DNA from: Alphaproteobacteria bacterium
GTDB taxonomy: Bacteria > Pseudomonadota > Alphaproteobacteria > UBA8366
Assembly (NCBI GenBank): GCA_018665505.1
Contig: JABJCS010000707.1
Location: forward strand, 1 to 11,121
Direction: 5' to 3'
DNA: 11,121 nucleotides
A model generated the notes under the pieces. That model had not been told where the DNA came from. It did not search any database and saw only the letters and a program-made list of their open reading frames with translations. The position numbers and the translations under genes were made by a program. This document shows positions 1 through 6,591 of this stretch, one piece after another; position 1 is the stretch's first letter, and every line of letters begins with the position of its first letter.

Positions 1-848
1 GCCGCAACCGCCGCCGCAACCGTATCACCCGCACCCGAGACGTCGAACACTTCGCGCGCTCGCGCCGGAAAATGATAAACGTCGTCGCCATCGACGAGCG
101 TCATTCCTTGCTCGCTTCGTGTCGCCAATACCGCGTCCACGTTCGTGGCTGAAATCAGGTGCTTGCAGGCAGCCTCGACCGATGTATCGTCGGCGGTCGG
201 CATATTCGTGGCCAGCGCCAATTCGTGGCGATTGGGGGTTACGACCCGCGCGCCCGAATATCGGCGATAGTCGTTGCCTTTCGGATCGACAACCACAGGA
301 CAATTCGCGGCTCGCGCCATATCAATCAATCGCCGTAGCAACGCATCACTCAAAACGCCTTTGCCGTAATCGGACAACAAGAGCGCACCCGCGTTCGGCA
401 TTTCCGCCTCTACTTGAGCGACGATACGGTCTTGGAAGTCGAGTGGAATCTCCTCAACCGTCTCCCGATCAGCCCGCATCATTTGTTGGCCGGATGCGAC
501 ATAGCGCGTCTTGATCGAGGTCCGTCGTCCAGGGACACCATGGACTCCCGCATCCGATTGCGCCTCTTCGGCGATCAGACTCCGAATTTCGCCACCGGCA
601 TCGTCGTCACCGAGCGCCGTCATTAAATGCGCCGTGCCGCCGAGCGCCACAAGATTACGCAACACATTGCCAGAAGCGCCCAACATCGATGTTTCCCGGC
701 GCACCGTGAAGACAGGGATCGGCGCTTCCGGCGATATGCGATCCACCACCCCGTCGACAAAACGGTCGAGCATGGTGTCGCCGACGACGATCACAGTCGC
801 ACCGCTCAAGCGTTCGACGATAGCGGAAGTTGAAGCATTGCGCGTCAT
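1..848 (-). CDS. hldE: D-glycero-beta-D-manno-heptose-7-phosphate kinase domain, partial (HldE/RfaE1 type)
   Basis: PfkB/ribokinase-family sugar kinase that phosphorylates heptose 7-phosphate at C1 on the route to ADP-heptose for the inner core of lipopolysaccharide; cytosolic. About 282 residues are visible. Residues 19-50 carry the HldE N-terminal pattern VVGDTMLDRF followed by RISPEAPIPV. Residues 56-70 hold the substrate-loop motif MLGASGNVLRNLVALGG, a variant of the more usual GGAxNVxxN. Residues 269-276 are the PfkB signature DVSGAGDT, with D275 the expected catalytic base. The ATG at 848 is preceded by TGGAG about 10 bases upstream and lies 29 bases after the stop of the metallophosphatase gene, so the two are probably one transcript. 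The left edge cuts the gene just after the signature, so whether the C-terminal adenylyltransferase domain of bifunctional HldE follows cannot be seen. Family assignment is firm; other PfkB kinases are less likely because of the RISPEAPIPV motif. Confidence 0.9.
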   Translation of the reverse strand, partial: MTRNASTSAIVERLSGATVIVVGDTMLDRFVDGVVDRISPEAPIPVFTVRRETSMLGASGNVLRNLVALGGTAHLMTALGDDDAGGEIRSLIAEEAQSDAGVHGVPGRRTSIKTRYVASGQQMMRADRETVEEIPLDFQDRIVAQVEAEMPNAGALLLSDYGKGVLSDALLRRLIDMARAANCPVVVDPKGNDYRRYSGARVVTPNRHELALATNMPTADDTSVEAACKHLISATNVDAVLATRSEQGMTLVDGDDVYHFPARAREVFDVSGAGDTVAAAVA

Positions 849-877
849 GTCAGTCGTCTCCAGAAAATCCCTTGGGC

Positions 878-1576
878 TCAGGTCTTTAACACGTCGCGGG
901 CTGTGTCGGTAAATACCATCGCCGTCAAACATCCACTCCACACAGCACCAGTATCGAGTCCAATCCGGTTCCCCCGAACCTCCGGCGAAGACACCGTGGA
1001 ATGTCCATGCACGACCGTATAACCCCAATCCTCCGTGGAATCGAGAAAGGGTTGGCGAATCCACATCATGTCTTCGTCAGTTTGCCGGTCCAGCGGCAGA
1101 CCTGGCCGCAGCCCCGCATGCACGAATAGATAGTCGCCCTCGATATAAAACATTCGCAATCCGTCAAAAAACGCGCGATGCGCCGACGGTAGCCGGTCCG
1201 CAAATGCGTCACGATTGGGCGCGTCGCCATCGTCTTCGATCCCATAACTGCGAAACGTCGCCCCCGCGCCATTGTATCGCCAGATCGTCGCGTTCTCGTC
1301 GCCGGCCAGAAACCGGAGGAGCAAATCCTCGTGATTACCTTTCAAATGAACGAGCTCGAAGTCATCGCCCGGCCCCGCCATGACCAGATCAACAACATCG
1401 CGTGAATCCGGGCCACGGTCGATATAATCTCCCAGATAAACAACGACGCGGCGCGCCTCAGGCGCAGCTTCAGCGTCGTCCCTGATAAGACCATGCACAT
1501 GCCCCAACAACCGAGCACAGCCATGGATATCGCCGATCGCATAGACCCGTACTCCGGGTGGCACACAGGCCGGCAT
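878..1576 (-). CDS. PPP-family metallophosphatase (Ser/Thr protein phosphatase or ApaH-like)
   Basis: Calcineurin-like phosphoesterase of the PPP branch, 232 residues, the size usual for bacterial PrpA/PrpE or ApaH-like enzymes. All metal-binding and catalytic blocks are visible in order: GDIHG (15-19), GDYIDRG (49-55), GNHE (80-83), a lone His in FVHAGLRPG (H153), HGHS (190-193) and IGLDTGA (205-211). The protein should therefore be an active dinuclear-metal phosphatase in the cytoplasm; its substrate (phosphoprotein or diadenosine polyphosphate) cannot be told from sequence. I start at the ATG at 1576 because it lies 4 bases after the stop of the upstream gene, has AAGG just ahead, and leaves a normal short lead to GDIHG. 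An ATG at 1636 would add 20 residues and overlap the upstream gene by 56 bases. It sits between an HD-GYP-like gene and hldE on one strand, most likely in an operon. Confidence 0.88.
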   Translation of the reverse strand: MPACVPPGVRVYAIGDIHGCARLLGHVHGLIRDDAEAAPEARRVVVYLGDYIDRGPDSRDVVDLVMAGPGDDFELVHLKGNHEDLLLRFLAGDENATIWRYNGAGATFRSYGIEDDGDAPNRDAFADRLPSAHRAFFDGLRMFYIEGDYLFVHAGLRPGLPLDRQTDEDMMWIRQPFLDSTEDWGYTVVHGHSTVSSPEVRGNRIGLDTGAVWSGCLTAMVFTDTARDVLKT

Positions 1577-1580
1577 GGCC

Positions 1581-2258
1581 TTATTCCGAAGATTCCGGAC
1601 GCTCGCCGTAACTGCGCCAAGATTCGCGACCGCCACGATTATCGATGTAATTAGCGAGAGCCGTCACAACTCGGCGATCAAACTTGCGGCCAACATCTTC
1701 CATCAAGAAACTGATTGCCTTGTCGAAGTCCATGCCATCACGCCACGAGCGAGCGCTAACCATACCGACAAACGCATTAGCGACCGCCACAATTCGCGCC
1801 GCGATTGCAATATCGTCGCCGGAGAGACCGTCGGGTACGCCGCTGCCGTCGACATGTTCCTGCAGGGCGCGCAAGGTCTCCGAGACATTGCCGTCGAATT
1901 CAATATTGCTGACCAATTCAGCACTGGTGAAAATACTGTCGCGGATCATACCGAATTCCGCGTCGGTCAGCTTGTCAGTCTTGGTCAACACTTCCTCCGG
2001 CACCGTGATCTTGCCGAGATTCATGAGATTACCCGCGATTTCGGCAGTCTCTACATCGATTGCCGCCAATTCCATTTCCTCGGCTACCGCTTTGGAGACA
2101 TCGCCAACGCGGGTCGAATGGTTTGCCGAATATGGATCGCGGCGATCGACGACGCTCACCAAGGCACCCACCAATTGTTTCAACACCCGCTCGCGGCGCT
2201 CACGCTCGCGAATTGAATCGGTGATATCTTGCGAGACCATCAAGACGCCCGCCGGCAT
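1581..2258 (-). CDS. HD-GYP-like output domain, 3' part of a frameshifted signalling gene
   Basis: This is the C-terminal part of the protein encoded from 3712; the frame is open back to about 2295, where it should join the upstream half. It begins with the end of a PAS domain (MPAGVLMVSQDIT), a short charged linker, then an HD-GYP-like domain of about 180 residues. The fold pattern is clear: NHSTRV (H47), LGK (81-83), IxVPEEVLTKxxKL, DGSGVPDGL (137-145), ARIVAVANAF and a final KFDRRVV. Most metal ligands are gone: the HD pair of HDIGK is Met-Asn (79-80), the two His of HHExxDGSGYP are Leu-Gln (132-133), GYP is GVP, and the Asp of VADAF is Asn161. Only the first His remains. By family knowledge HD-GYP domains hydrolyse c-di-GMP; this one is probably a non-catalytic regulatory domain. 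The stop lies 4 bases before the metallophosphatase ATG. Translation alone from 2258 would give a protein without its sensor, so I read it as part of one gene. Confidence 0.75.
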   Translation of the reverse strand: MPAGVLMVSQDITDSIRERERRERVLKQLVGALVSVVDRRDPYSANHSTRVGDVSKAVAEEMELAAIDVETAEIAGNLMNLGKITVPEEVLTKTDKLTDAEFGMIRDSIFTSAELVSNIEFDGNVSETLRALQEHVDGSGVPDGLSGDDIAIAARIVAVANAFVGMVSARSWRDGMDFDKAISFLMEDVGRKFDRRVVTALANYIDNRGGRESWRSYGERPESSE

Positions 2259-3712
2259 CTCCTCGCGCGCTTCGAGTGGAATAAAATCCGATTTGAAAAC
2301 CGCATTTCGCGGCCATCGAAGGTCAGCTCATGGGTGTAACTGGTAGGTTCGAACTTTGCCAAACACTCCTTGATCCAGGTCTCGACCCGCTTGCCTTCCA
2401 ACGGCCCGAGAACCGCGGCGATGTGTTTATCGAAAAGGTCACGGCGGTCGAGACCGCTCAGTTTAAGCGCCACCTGATTGAACCAACGATAATGCCCACC
2501 TTCGTCGAATACGACGATGGAGTTCAGTTGGCTATCGGTGACAAGGTGCATGAAGTTCCGCTGTCCTTGGAACCGTTCCGAAAGGGCCTCGAAACGGGTC
2601 GCGGCCTCTGTCGCCCGGCGCGATGAGCCGTAATACCAGACCGCGATCAAGCCGATGAACACCAAGACAATGATGCCGATGAAAGCGAGCACAATCGTCC
2701 GAATGCGGTTCTCCGCCTCGGCCAGCGATTCCGATGTGTCGATCTTGTAGATCAAGCTCCACGGCACTTGATTGAAACCACGCACCGTCAGCAAGACTTC
2801 ATGATCCTGATAATCGGTTCTGATGCCAAAGCCTCCCGGCGTATTCAATGCGAAGGCTGCCGCTAGATTGGGTGTCTCCATGGACAATCCTTTCTTCAGC
2901 GGTGCAGTGCCATCGGCCCGCGGCGTGAGATATTCCACCGAGGTGCCCTTGCGCCGCACAATCAGAGCTTCCGCCGTCTTATCGACATTCCCTGGCTGTT
3001 TGAGCAAAGGATAAAGTTCGTTCGTAATTTCTTTCACACCGACGATGGTGCCTATTTGGGAGGAGGCGTCCTGATCGCCCTGAACGGAGAAAATCGGCAC
3101 GAGAAACGCCATCGCCGGGTTACCGGCAGCATTCAGAAACATATCCGAGACGCCTCGTTCGCCTTTCTCTACACCTGCCACAAAGGCTTTCAGCTGTCCT
3201 TCGTTCGGCGGCATGCCCGGGCTGGATACCAGCGAATTTCCGTCCCTGTCCAAAATCCCGATCCCGGCGACGCCGACACGTTCGACATTCGCTTGGATCT
3301 CCGAGCCTTTGACTTCCGCCTTAAAACCTGCGCGCTCGGCTACCGCCGCCAACAGTGAATTCAAACTATCGGCTTCGAGCGACGGCATGTCCCGATCCTC
3401 CGCCTCGATCAGAATGCCCGTATAAATCTGCAACGAGCCGTTCTCCGCGAGCGCCGTTAACTCGCCAAGCTGACCGTCAAGCCAACTGTCGATATCCGCA
3501 AAACGGCTATCGGCCACGATCCCTAGGCGAATCTGCCACTGCTTTAATTCGCGTTCGCGTTCGTTCTCCGCGAATTGGAACGTGAAGAAGACACCGGCAC
3601 CGGCAAGTCCGATCAATACGAATCCGGTCAAAACCATCTTCCAGATGGCCCCTTTCGCGGCCGCTTCTTGGGATTTCGCCACGCTCGAAGTGCTGCTATC
3701 GCTCAAGGTCAC
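2240..3712 (-). CDS. Membrane sensor: periplasmic dCache-like domain, two TM segments, PAS (5' part of a frameshifted gene)
   Basis: The encoded chain has a cytoplasmic lead, a first membrane span at about residues 25-45, a large periplasmic region of about 290 residues, a second span at about 338-361 (AFIGIIVLVFIGLIAVWYY), and a PAS domain from about 383 (NFMHLVTDSQLNSIVVFDEGG onward). The size of the extracytoplasmic part and patterns such as AGIGILDRDGNSLVSS and GTIVGVKEI suggest a double-Cache sensor for small molecules; the ligand is unknown. The reading frame leaves the PAS domain at about 2296 and ends 19 residues later in unrelated residues, while the other frame continues the PAS end and an HD-GYP-like domain. 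I choose GTG 3712 because GAAGG lies 4-5 bases before it; TTG 3727 is the longest option and TTG 3706 is also possible. An ATG only occurs at 3637, inside the first span. The gene diverges from the LapG-like gene. Confidence 0.78.
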   Translation of the reverse strand: MTLSDSSTSSVAKSQEAAAKGAIWKMVLTGFVLIGLAGAGVFFTFQFAENERERELKQWQIRLGIVADSRFADIDSWLDGQLGELTALAENGSLQIYTGILIEAEDRDMPSLEADSLNSLLAAVAERAGFKAEVKGSEIQANVERVGVAGIGILDRDGNSLVSSPGMPPNEGQLKAFVAGVEKGERGVSDMFLNAAGNPAMAFLVPIFSVQGDQDASSQIGTIVGVKEITNELYPLLKQPGNVDKTAEALIVRRKGTSVEYLTPRADGTAPLKKGLSMETPNLAAAFALNTPGGFGIRTDYQDHEVLLTVRGFNQVPWSLIYKIDTSESLAEAENRIRTIVLAFIGIIVLVFIGLIAVWYYGSSRRATEAATRFEALSERFQGQRNFMHLVTDSQLNSIVVFDEGGHYRWFNQVALKLSGLDRRDLFDKHIAAVLGPLEGKRVETWIKECLAKFEPTSYTHELTFDGREMRFSNRILFHSKRARRCRRAS

Positions 3713-3761
3713 TCTACCTTCATCCAACGCGCCAATCCGGATATGTCACCGTTCGACGAAA

Positions 3762-3777
3762 TGTGATCGACATCACT
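3762..3777. promoter_or_regulatory. CRP/FNR-family operator-like palindrome
   Basis: The bases read TGTGA-N6-TCACT, matching nine of ten half-site positions of the CRP consensus TGTGA-N6-TCACA; the core GTGAT-CGAC-ATCAC is a perfect inverted repeat. It lies between two divergent genes, about 92 bases before the protease ATG and about 50 bases before the sensor GTG, so it could serve either. Its centre (3769.5) is roughly 40 bases before a plausible plus-strand start downstream of the TATATA at 3800-3805, the class II activator spacing. Binding by a CRP, FNR or related regulator is inference. Confidence 0.5.
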
Positions 3778-3793
3778 GTACCCAGATTGGCTG

Positions 3794-3805
3794 TAATATT
3801 ATATA
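3794..3805 (+). promoter_or_regulatory. Possible -10 region for the LapG-like gene
   Basis: An A/T-only run (TAATATTATATA) stands out in otherwise mixed DNA and holds several TATAAT-like hexamers (TATTAT at 3797, TATATA at 3800). No good -35 element is found 16-18 bases upstream; instead the CRP-type palindrome sits there, as expected of an activator-dependent promoter. The call is only suggestive. Confidence 0.3.
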
Positions 3806-3868
3806 CATGGCAGTGGTCTGTAACAGGTCTCCCGAGCGTTTCCGAAAACACGGAAGTACATAGACATT

Positions 3869-4546
3869 ATGCTGACGATCGCTGGAAAGATAATTAGACC
3901 CGGTTATGTTGCGATTTTGATTGCCACGGTCGCGGCTGTTTTCCTTGGCCTCACGACCGGTGTGCACGCCAAACAGCAACCAATCCCATCAATTTTCGGC
4001 TCCAAAGAGATTAAGGCCACAAGCCTCAAGAAGTTCAAGAAATGGAACGGAGCGATCGCGCGCTATTCTAAGGAGCAGCCGAACGATCTGAAGAAATGCG
4101 CACCGACGCCCAAGAATCCCTGTTATATCGCGCGCTGGCGGATCTTTTTGAAACAGATCGCCAAACTTCCGAAGAAAGATCAGCTCGTCCAAGTAAACGC
4201 CTTTATGAATCGGTGGACCTATCAAGTCGACCCAGCCATTTGGAATAAGAAGGACTATTGGGCGACCCCAAACCAATTCATGTACCGGACCGGCGATTGC
4301 GAGGATTACGCAATCAGCAAATTTATTTCGCTGCTGCACCTAGGATTCAGTCCGGATCAAATGCGAGTCGTCGTTCTCCAAGATCTCAATCTGAAAATTC
4401 CCCACGCGATTTTGGTTGTCTACTTAGATGGACAGCCCCTGGTCCTGGACAATCAAATTAAACAAGTCGTTCATGCCAGCCGCATACGGCATTACAAGCC
4501 GATTTATTCGATTAACCAACGCAATTGGTGGCTGCACCGTAGCTGA
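3869..4546 (+). CDS. Exported transglutaminase-like cysteine protease (BTLCP/Peptidase_C93, LapG-like)
   Basis: A 225-residue protein with a signal peptide: basic N-terminus, hydrophobic stretch 13-30 and a likely cleavage after VHA (residue 34). The rest fits bacterial transglutaminase-like cysteine proteases. LFG-like SIFGSKEI is followed by KKFKKWNGAIARY, then WATPNQFMYRTGDCEDYAISK with catalytic Cys144, PHAILVV with His179, and LVLDNQ with Asp194. D143 and E145 flank the Cys as in LapG of Pseudomonas, where the equivalent acids bind calcium. LapG is a periplasmic protease that clips giant adhesins from the outer membrane when c-di-GMP is low. No adhesin and no membrane LapD lie in this window, so role and target are inferred; alphaproteobacterial C93 members can have other targets. 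No strong ribosome site is present: GGAAG at 3852-3856 is 12 bases from the ATG. It diverges from the dCache sensor and is followed after 138 bases by a degenerate GGDEF-EAL-like gene. Confidence 0.85.
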   Translation: MLTIAGKIIRPGYVAILIATVAAVFLGLTTGVHAKQQPIPSIFGSKEIKATSLKKFKKWNGAIARYSKEQPNDLKKCAPTPKNPCYIARWRIFLKQIAKLPKKDQLVQVNAFMNRWTYQVDPAIWNKKDYWATPNQFMYRTGDCEDYAISKFISLLHLGFSPDQMRVVVLQDLNLKIPHAILVVYLDGQPLVLDNQIKQVVHASRIRHYKPIYSINQRNWWLHRS

Positions 4547-4617
4547 ACACGGTGGTCGGGCTGGACCCTTCTTTCTAACGGTCGCTTTCTGATATAGCTA
4601 TTTGCAACGGCATGAGC

Positions 4618-4641
4618 CGCGCAGTTAAAACAGATTGCGCG
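4618..4641. promoter_or_regulatory. Inverted repeat CGCGCA-N12-TGCGCG upstream of the EAL-like gene
   Basis: Two perfect 6-base arms separated by 12 bases lie in the 138-base gap between the protease and the EAL-like gene. A TATATAAC stretch at 4642-4649 directly follows and resembles a -10 element, although no clear -35 is seen. The placement would suit a repressor or activator site, but the arms are short and no factor is recognised. An 8-base palindrome ATAGCTAT lies slightly upstream in the same gap. Nothing else is apparent there. Confidence 0.25.
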
Positions 4642-4669
4642 TATATAACGGTTTCTGTCGGGCAGCCGC

Positions 4670-4676
4670 GGAGGGG
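4670..4676 (+). promoter_or_regulatory. Ribosome binding site of the EAL-like gene
   Basis: GGAGGGG lies 8 bases before the ATG at 4685 and fixes this start. It is much stronger than the site of the preceding protease gene. Confidence 0.75.
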
Positions 4677-4684
4677 CGATTTGC

Positions 4685-5995
4685 ATGCGGCGTGATTCGA
4701 GTTCCAGTAAGGCATATCTGCTACTGGATTATGTTCAACGCCTGGAACGGCATCGGGAAGACCGCCGGGCCGTTCATATTCACCTGTCGCAATTGAAGGC
4801 ACAGAACCGCCGGGAACATCACCTCCGCATCGCGGAAAACACATTCGACGATCTTACCAAACAATTCGACGGCCAAGTCTTCGGCATGCAAAACGGCGAT
4901 ATTGTCTATATTGGCCGTGAAATCACGCTCGCTGATATGGACGACGCGGTACGACGACTTCGGGTCCTGTTCGGCGACGATCCTTTGGCGCAAAGCATAG
5001 ACGCCGGAACGGAAGATCTATTCTGCACCTACTACAATGTCGACACGCAATACACGACCCTCCTGGAAGTCGCGGAGCGGCTCTATAATGAAGAGCAACG
5101 CCGTATCAAACGCCTGCAAATGGCGGCGGAGCAATCCGGCGACGCCTCAAATAGTGAACAATCGCCCCTTTCACCGCAGCAACTCGGCAAACTCATTGAA
5201 TTTTTGGGCCGCGCCGATCTGTCGAGCGTCATGCGGCGTCAATCGATCTGTGCGGTCGCGGGCAGCGACCTGCCACGGCCGGTTTTCAAGGAACTTTTCA
5301 TTTCGATTGGTGAGTTGGCGCAACAGGTACTGCCCGACGTCAATCTGGCGGCCAACCGTTGGCTATTCCAACATTTGACTGAAACGCTCGATCTTCGCGT
5401 TCTCAAACTTCTCACCCAAGCCGACGACCGAGATCTGCATTCCTCATTTAGCGTCAATCTGAATGTCAGCACTTTATTATCGCGTGAGTTCACCGAATTC
5501 GATACATCGCTGCGAACCGGCGGACGCGGGACGATCGTGCTGGAGCTTCAGCTGATCGATATTTACAGCGACGTCGCGAATTATATGTTCGCCCGAGATT
5601 TCGTGCGCGAACGCGGATACCGTATTTGCGTCGACGGTGTCACCCATCAAAGCTTGCCCTTGATCGACCGCCAAGCGCTGGGGGCGGACTTGATAAAGTT
5701 GGCCTGGTTGCCGGAATTATCGGACGGAGTCTCTGACGAAACTCGCGCCGCGTTGGCCAAACAGGTTGAGCGCGCCGGATCTTCCCGGGTTATTCTGGCG
5801 CGATGCGACGCACCGGCGGCCATCCGGCTCGGCCAATCGATGGGCGTGTCGATGTACCAAGGACGCTATCTCGACACCGTTCTGCAAAATCAAGCCCGCC
5901 GGCGCAACGAGCGCAGTCCGTCACGGAATTTCCAAGCCATCGAAGACGCCGCTGAACAAGAGGAAGCGGAGGAGAAGGCCGAAGAGGCGAGCTAA
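4685..5995 (+). CDS. Cytoplasmic protein with degenerate EAL-like domain and probable degenerate GGDEF-like N-terminus
   Basis: A 436-residue protein without signal peptide or membrane span. Residues about 185-400 follow the order of an EAL domain: ELFISI where EALLRW is usual, VLPDVNLAANRWLFQHL for the P..FI..aE helix, FSVNLNVSTLL (255-265) for vNlSaxqL, IVLELQ (284-289), RGYRICVDGV (310-319) for the DDFG strand, ADLIKLAW (334-341) for lKiD, and QSMGVSMYQGRYLD at the end. The catalytic EAL and DDF signatures and the acidic residue of the AEGVE strand are all absent, so phosphodiesterase activity is very unlikely. Residues about 25-100 (HHLRIAENTFDDL then QVFGMQNGDIVYIG) resemble a GGDEF fold in which the signature reads QNGDI; this part is less sure. 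The last 25 residues are a Glu/Ala-rich tail. The likely role is a c-di-GMP-related receptor or scaffold. It follows the LapG-like gene and ends 5 bases from the stop of convergent regA. Confidence 0.72.
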   Translation: MRRDSSSSKAYLLLDYVQRLERHREDRRAVHIHLSQLKAQNRREHHLRIAENTFDDLTKQFDGQVFGMQNGDIVYIGREITLADMDDAVRRLRVLFGDDPLAQSIDAGTEDLFCTYYNVDTQYTTLLEVAERLYNEEQRRIKRLQMAAEQSGDASNSEQSPLSPQQLGKLIEFLGRADLSSVMRRQSICAVAGSDLPRPVFKELFISIGELAQQVLPDVNLAANRWLFQHLTETLDLRVLKLLTQADDRDLHSSFSVNLNVSTLLSREFTEFDTSLRTGGRGTIVLELQLIDIYSDVANYMFARDFVRERGYRICVDGVTHQSLPLIDRQALGADLIKLAWLPELSDGVSDETRAALAKQVERAGSSRVILARCDAPAAIRLGQSMGVSMYQGRYLDTVLQNQARRRNERSPSRNFQAIEDAAEQEEAEEKAEEAS

Positions 5996-6000
5996 ATCCC

Positions 6001-6552
6001 TTAGTTTCTCGGTGCGTGTTTGTTCAAGATACGCTGCAACGTTCTGCGGTGCATCTTAAGCCGCCGGGCGGTCTCGGAGACGTTCCGTCCGCATTGCTCG
6101 AAGACGCGTTGGATATGCTCCCACCGCACCCGGTCCGCGGACATCGGGTCCTTGGGCGGTCCCGGCAACGGACGTTTCGTTTCCAACAACGACGCCGCAA
6201 TATCATCCGCATTTGCCGGTTTCGGGAGATAGTCGACGGCTCCCGCCTTAATGGCGGCGACCGCTGTTGCGATATTTCCATAACCGGTCAGCATGACAAT
6301 ACGGCAATCCGGTTTCGCTTGCTGAAGAGCATGCACAATTTCAAAGCCGTTGCCGTCGTCGAGGCGCAAATCGATGACCGCATAGGCGGGCGGGTTCTCA
6401 ACTGCGAGCTCAATGCCGTCGGCTACATTTTCGGCGGCGGTAACGGTGAATCCACGTGATTCCATTGCTCGTGCGAGTCGCGTTCTCAGCGGCGCGTCGT
6501 CATCGACGATCAATAGGGTGCGCTCATTCGCCCGCGCGTTCGATTCATTCAT
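6001..6552 (-). CDS. regA: Redox-responsive two-component response regulator, RegA/PrrA/ActR family
   Basis: A 183-residue cytoplasmic regulator: receiver domain (about 11-125) with acidic pocket DDD (17-19), phosphorylation site D61 in VIDLRL, T89 in MLTGYG and K111 in LPKP. A proline-rich hinge PLPGPP (128-133) precedes a Fis-type helix-turn-helix (about 143-179). The C-terminal string RVRWEHIQRVFEQC with NVSETARRLKMHRRTLQRIL is the near-invariant signature of RegA/PrrA/ActR. In Rhodobacter, Sinorhizobium and relatives this regulator, phosphorylated by RegB under reducing conditions, controls photosynthesis, carbon and nitrogen fixation, respiration and hydrogen use; its targets here are unknown. 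The ATG at 6552 has AGAGGA about 11 bases ahead and follows the kinase stop by 39 bases, so regB and regA form an operon. It converges tail to tail with the EAL-like gene, and no hairpin terminator is visible in the 5-base gap. Confidence 0.95.
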   Translation of the reverse strand: MNESNARANERTLLIVDDDAPLRTRLARAMESRGFTVTAAENVADGIELAVENPPAYAVIDLRLDDGNGFEIVHALQQAKPDCRIVMLTGYGNIATAVAAIKAGAVDYLPKPANADDIAASLLETKRPLPGPPKDPMSADRVRWEHIQRVFEQCGRNVSETARRLKMHRRTLQRILNKHAPRN

Positions 6553-6591
6553 CGCGGCACACTATTCCTCTCACCACGCCAAAAACTCTAT

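Noticed and set aside
1575..2346. Long plus-strand frames opposite the HD-GYP-like region
   Set aside because: They are antisense to a domain with clear family motifs on the minus strand, and their translations show no domain pattern or ribosome site.
3869..5995. Direct equation of the EAL-like protein with LapD
   Set aside because: The protein has no membrane span or periplasmic domain, so it cannot hold a periplasmic protease in the way LapD does.
5930..5995. Repeat-like GAA/GAG-rich stretch at the end of the EAL-like gene
   Set aside because: It encodes a Glu/Ala-rich tail and shows no regular repeat unit; low complexity explains it.
6016..6459. Plus-strand frame opposite regA
   Set aside because: regA carries an unmistakable receiver and helix-turn-helix on the minus strand; the antisense frame is a codon-bias shadow.
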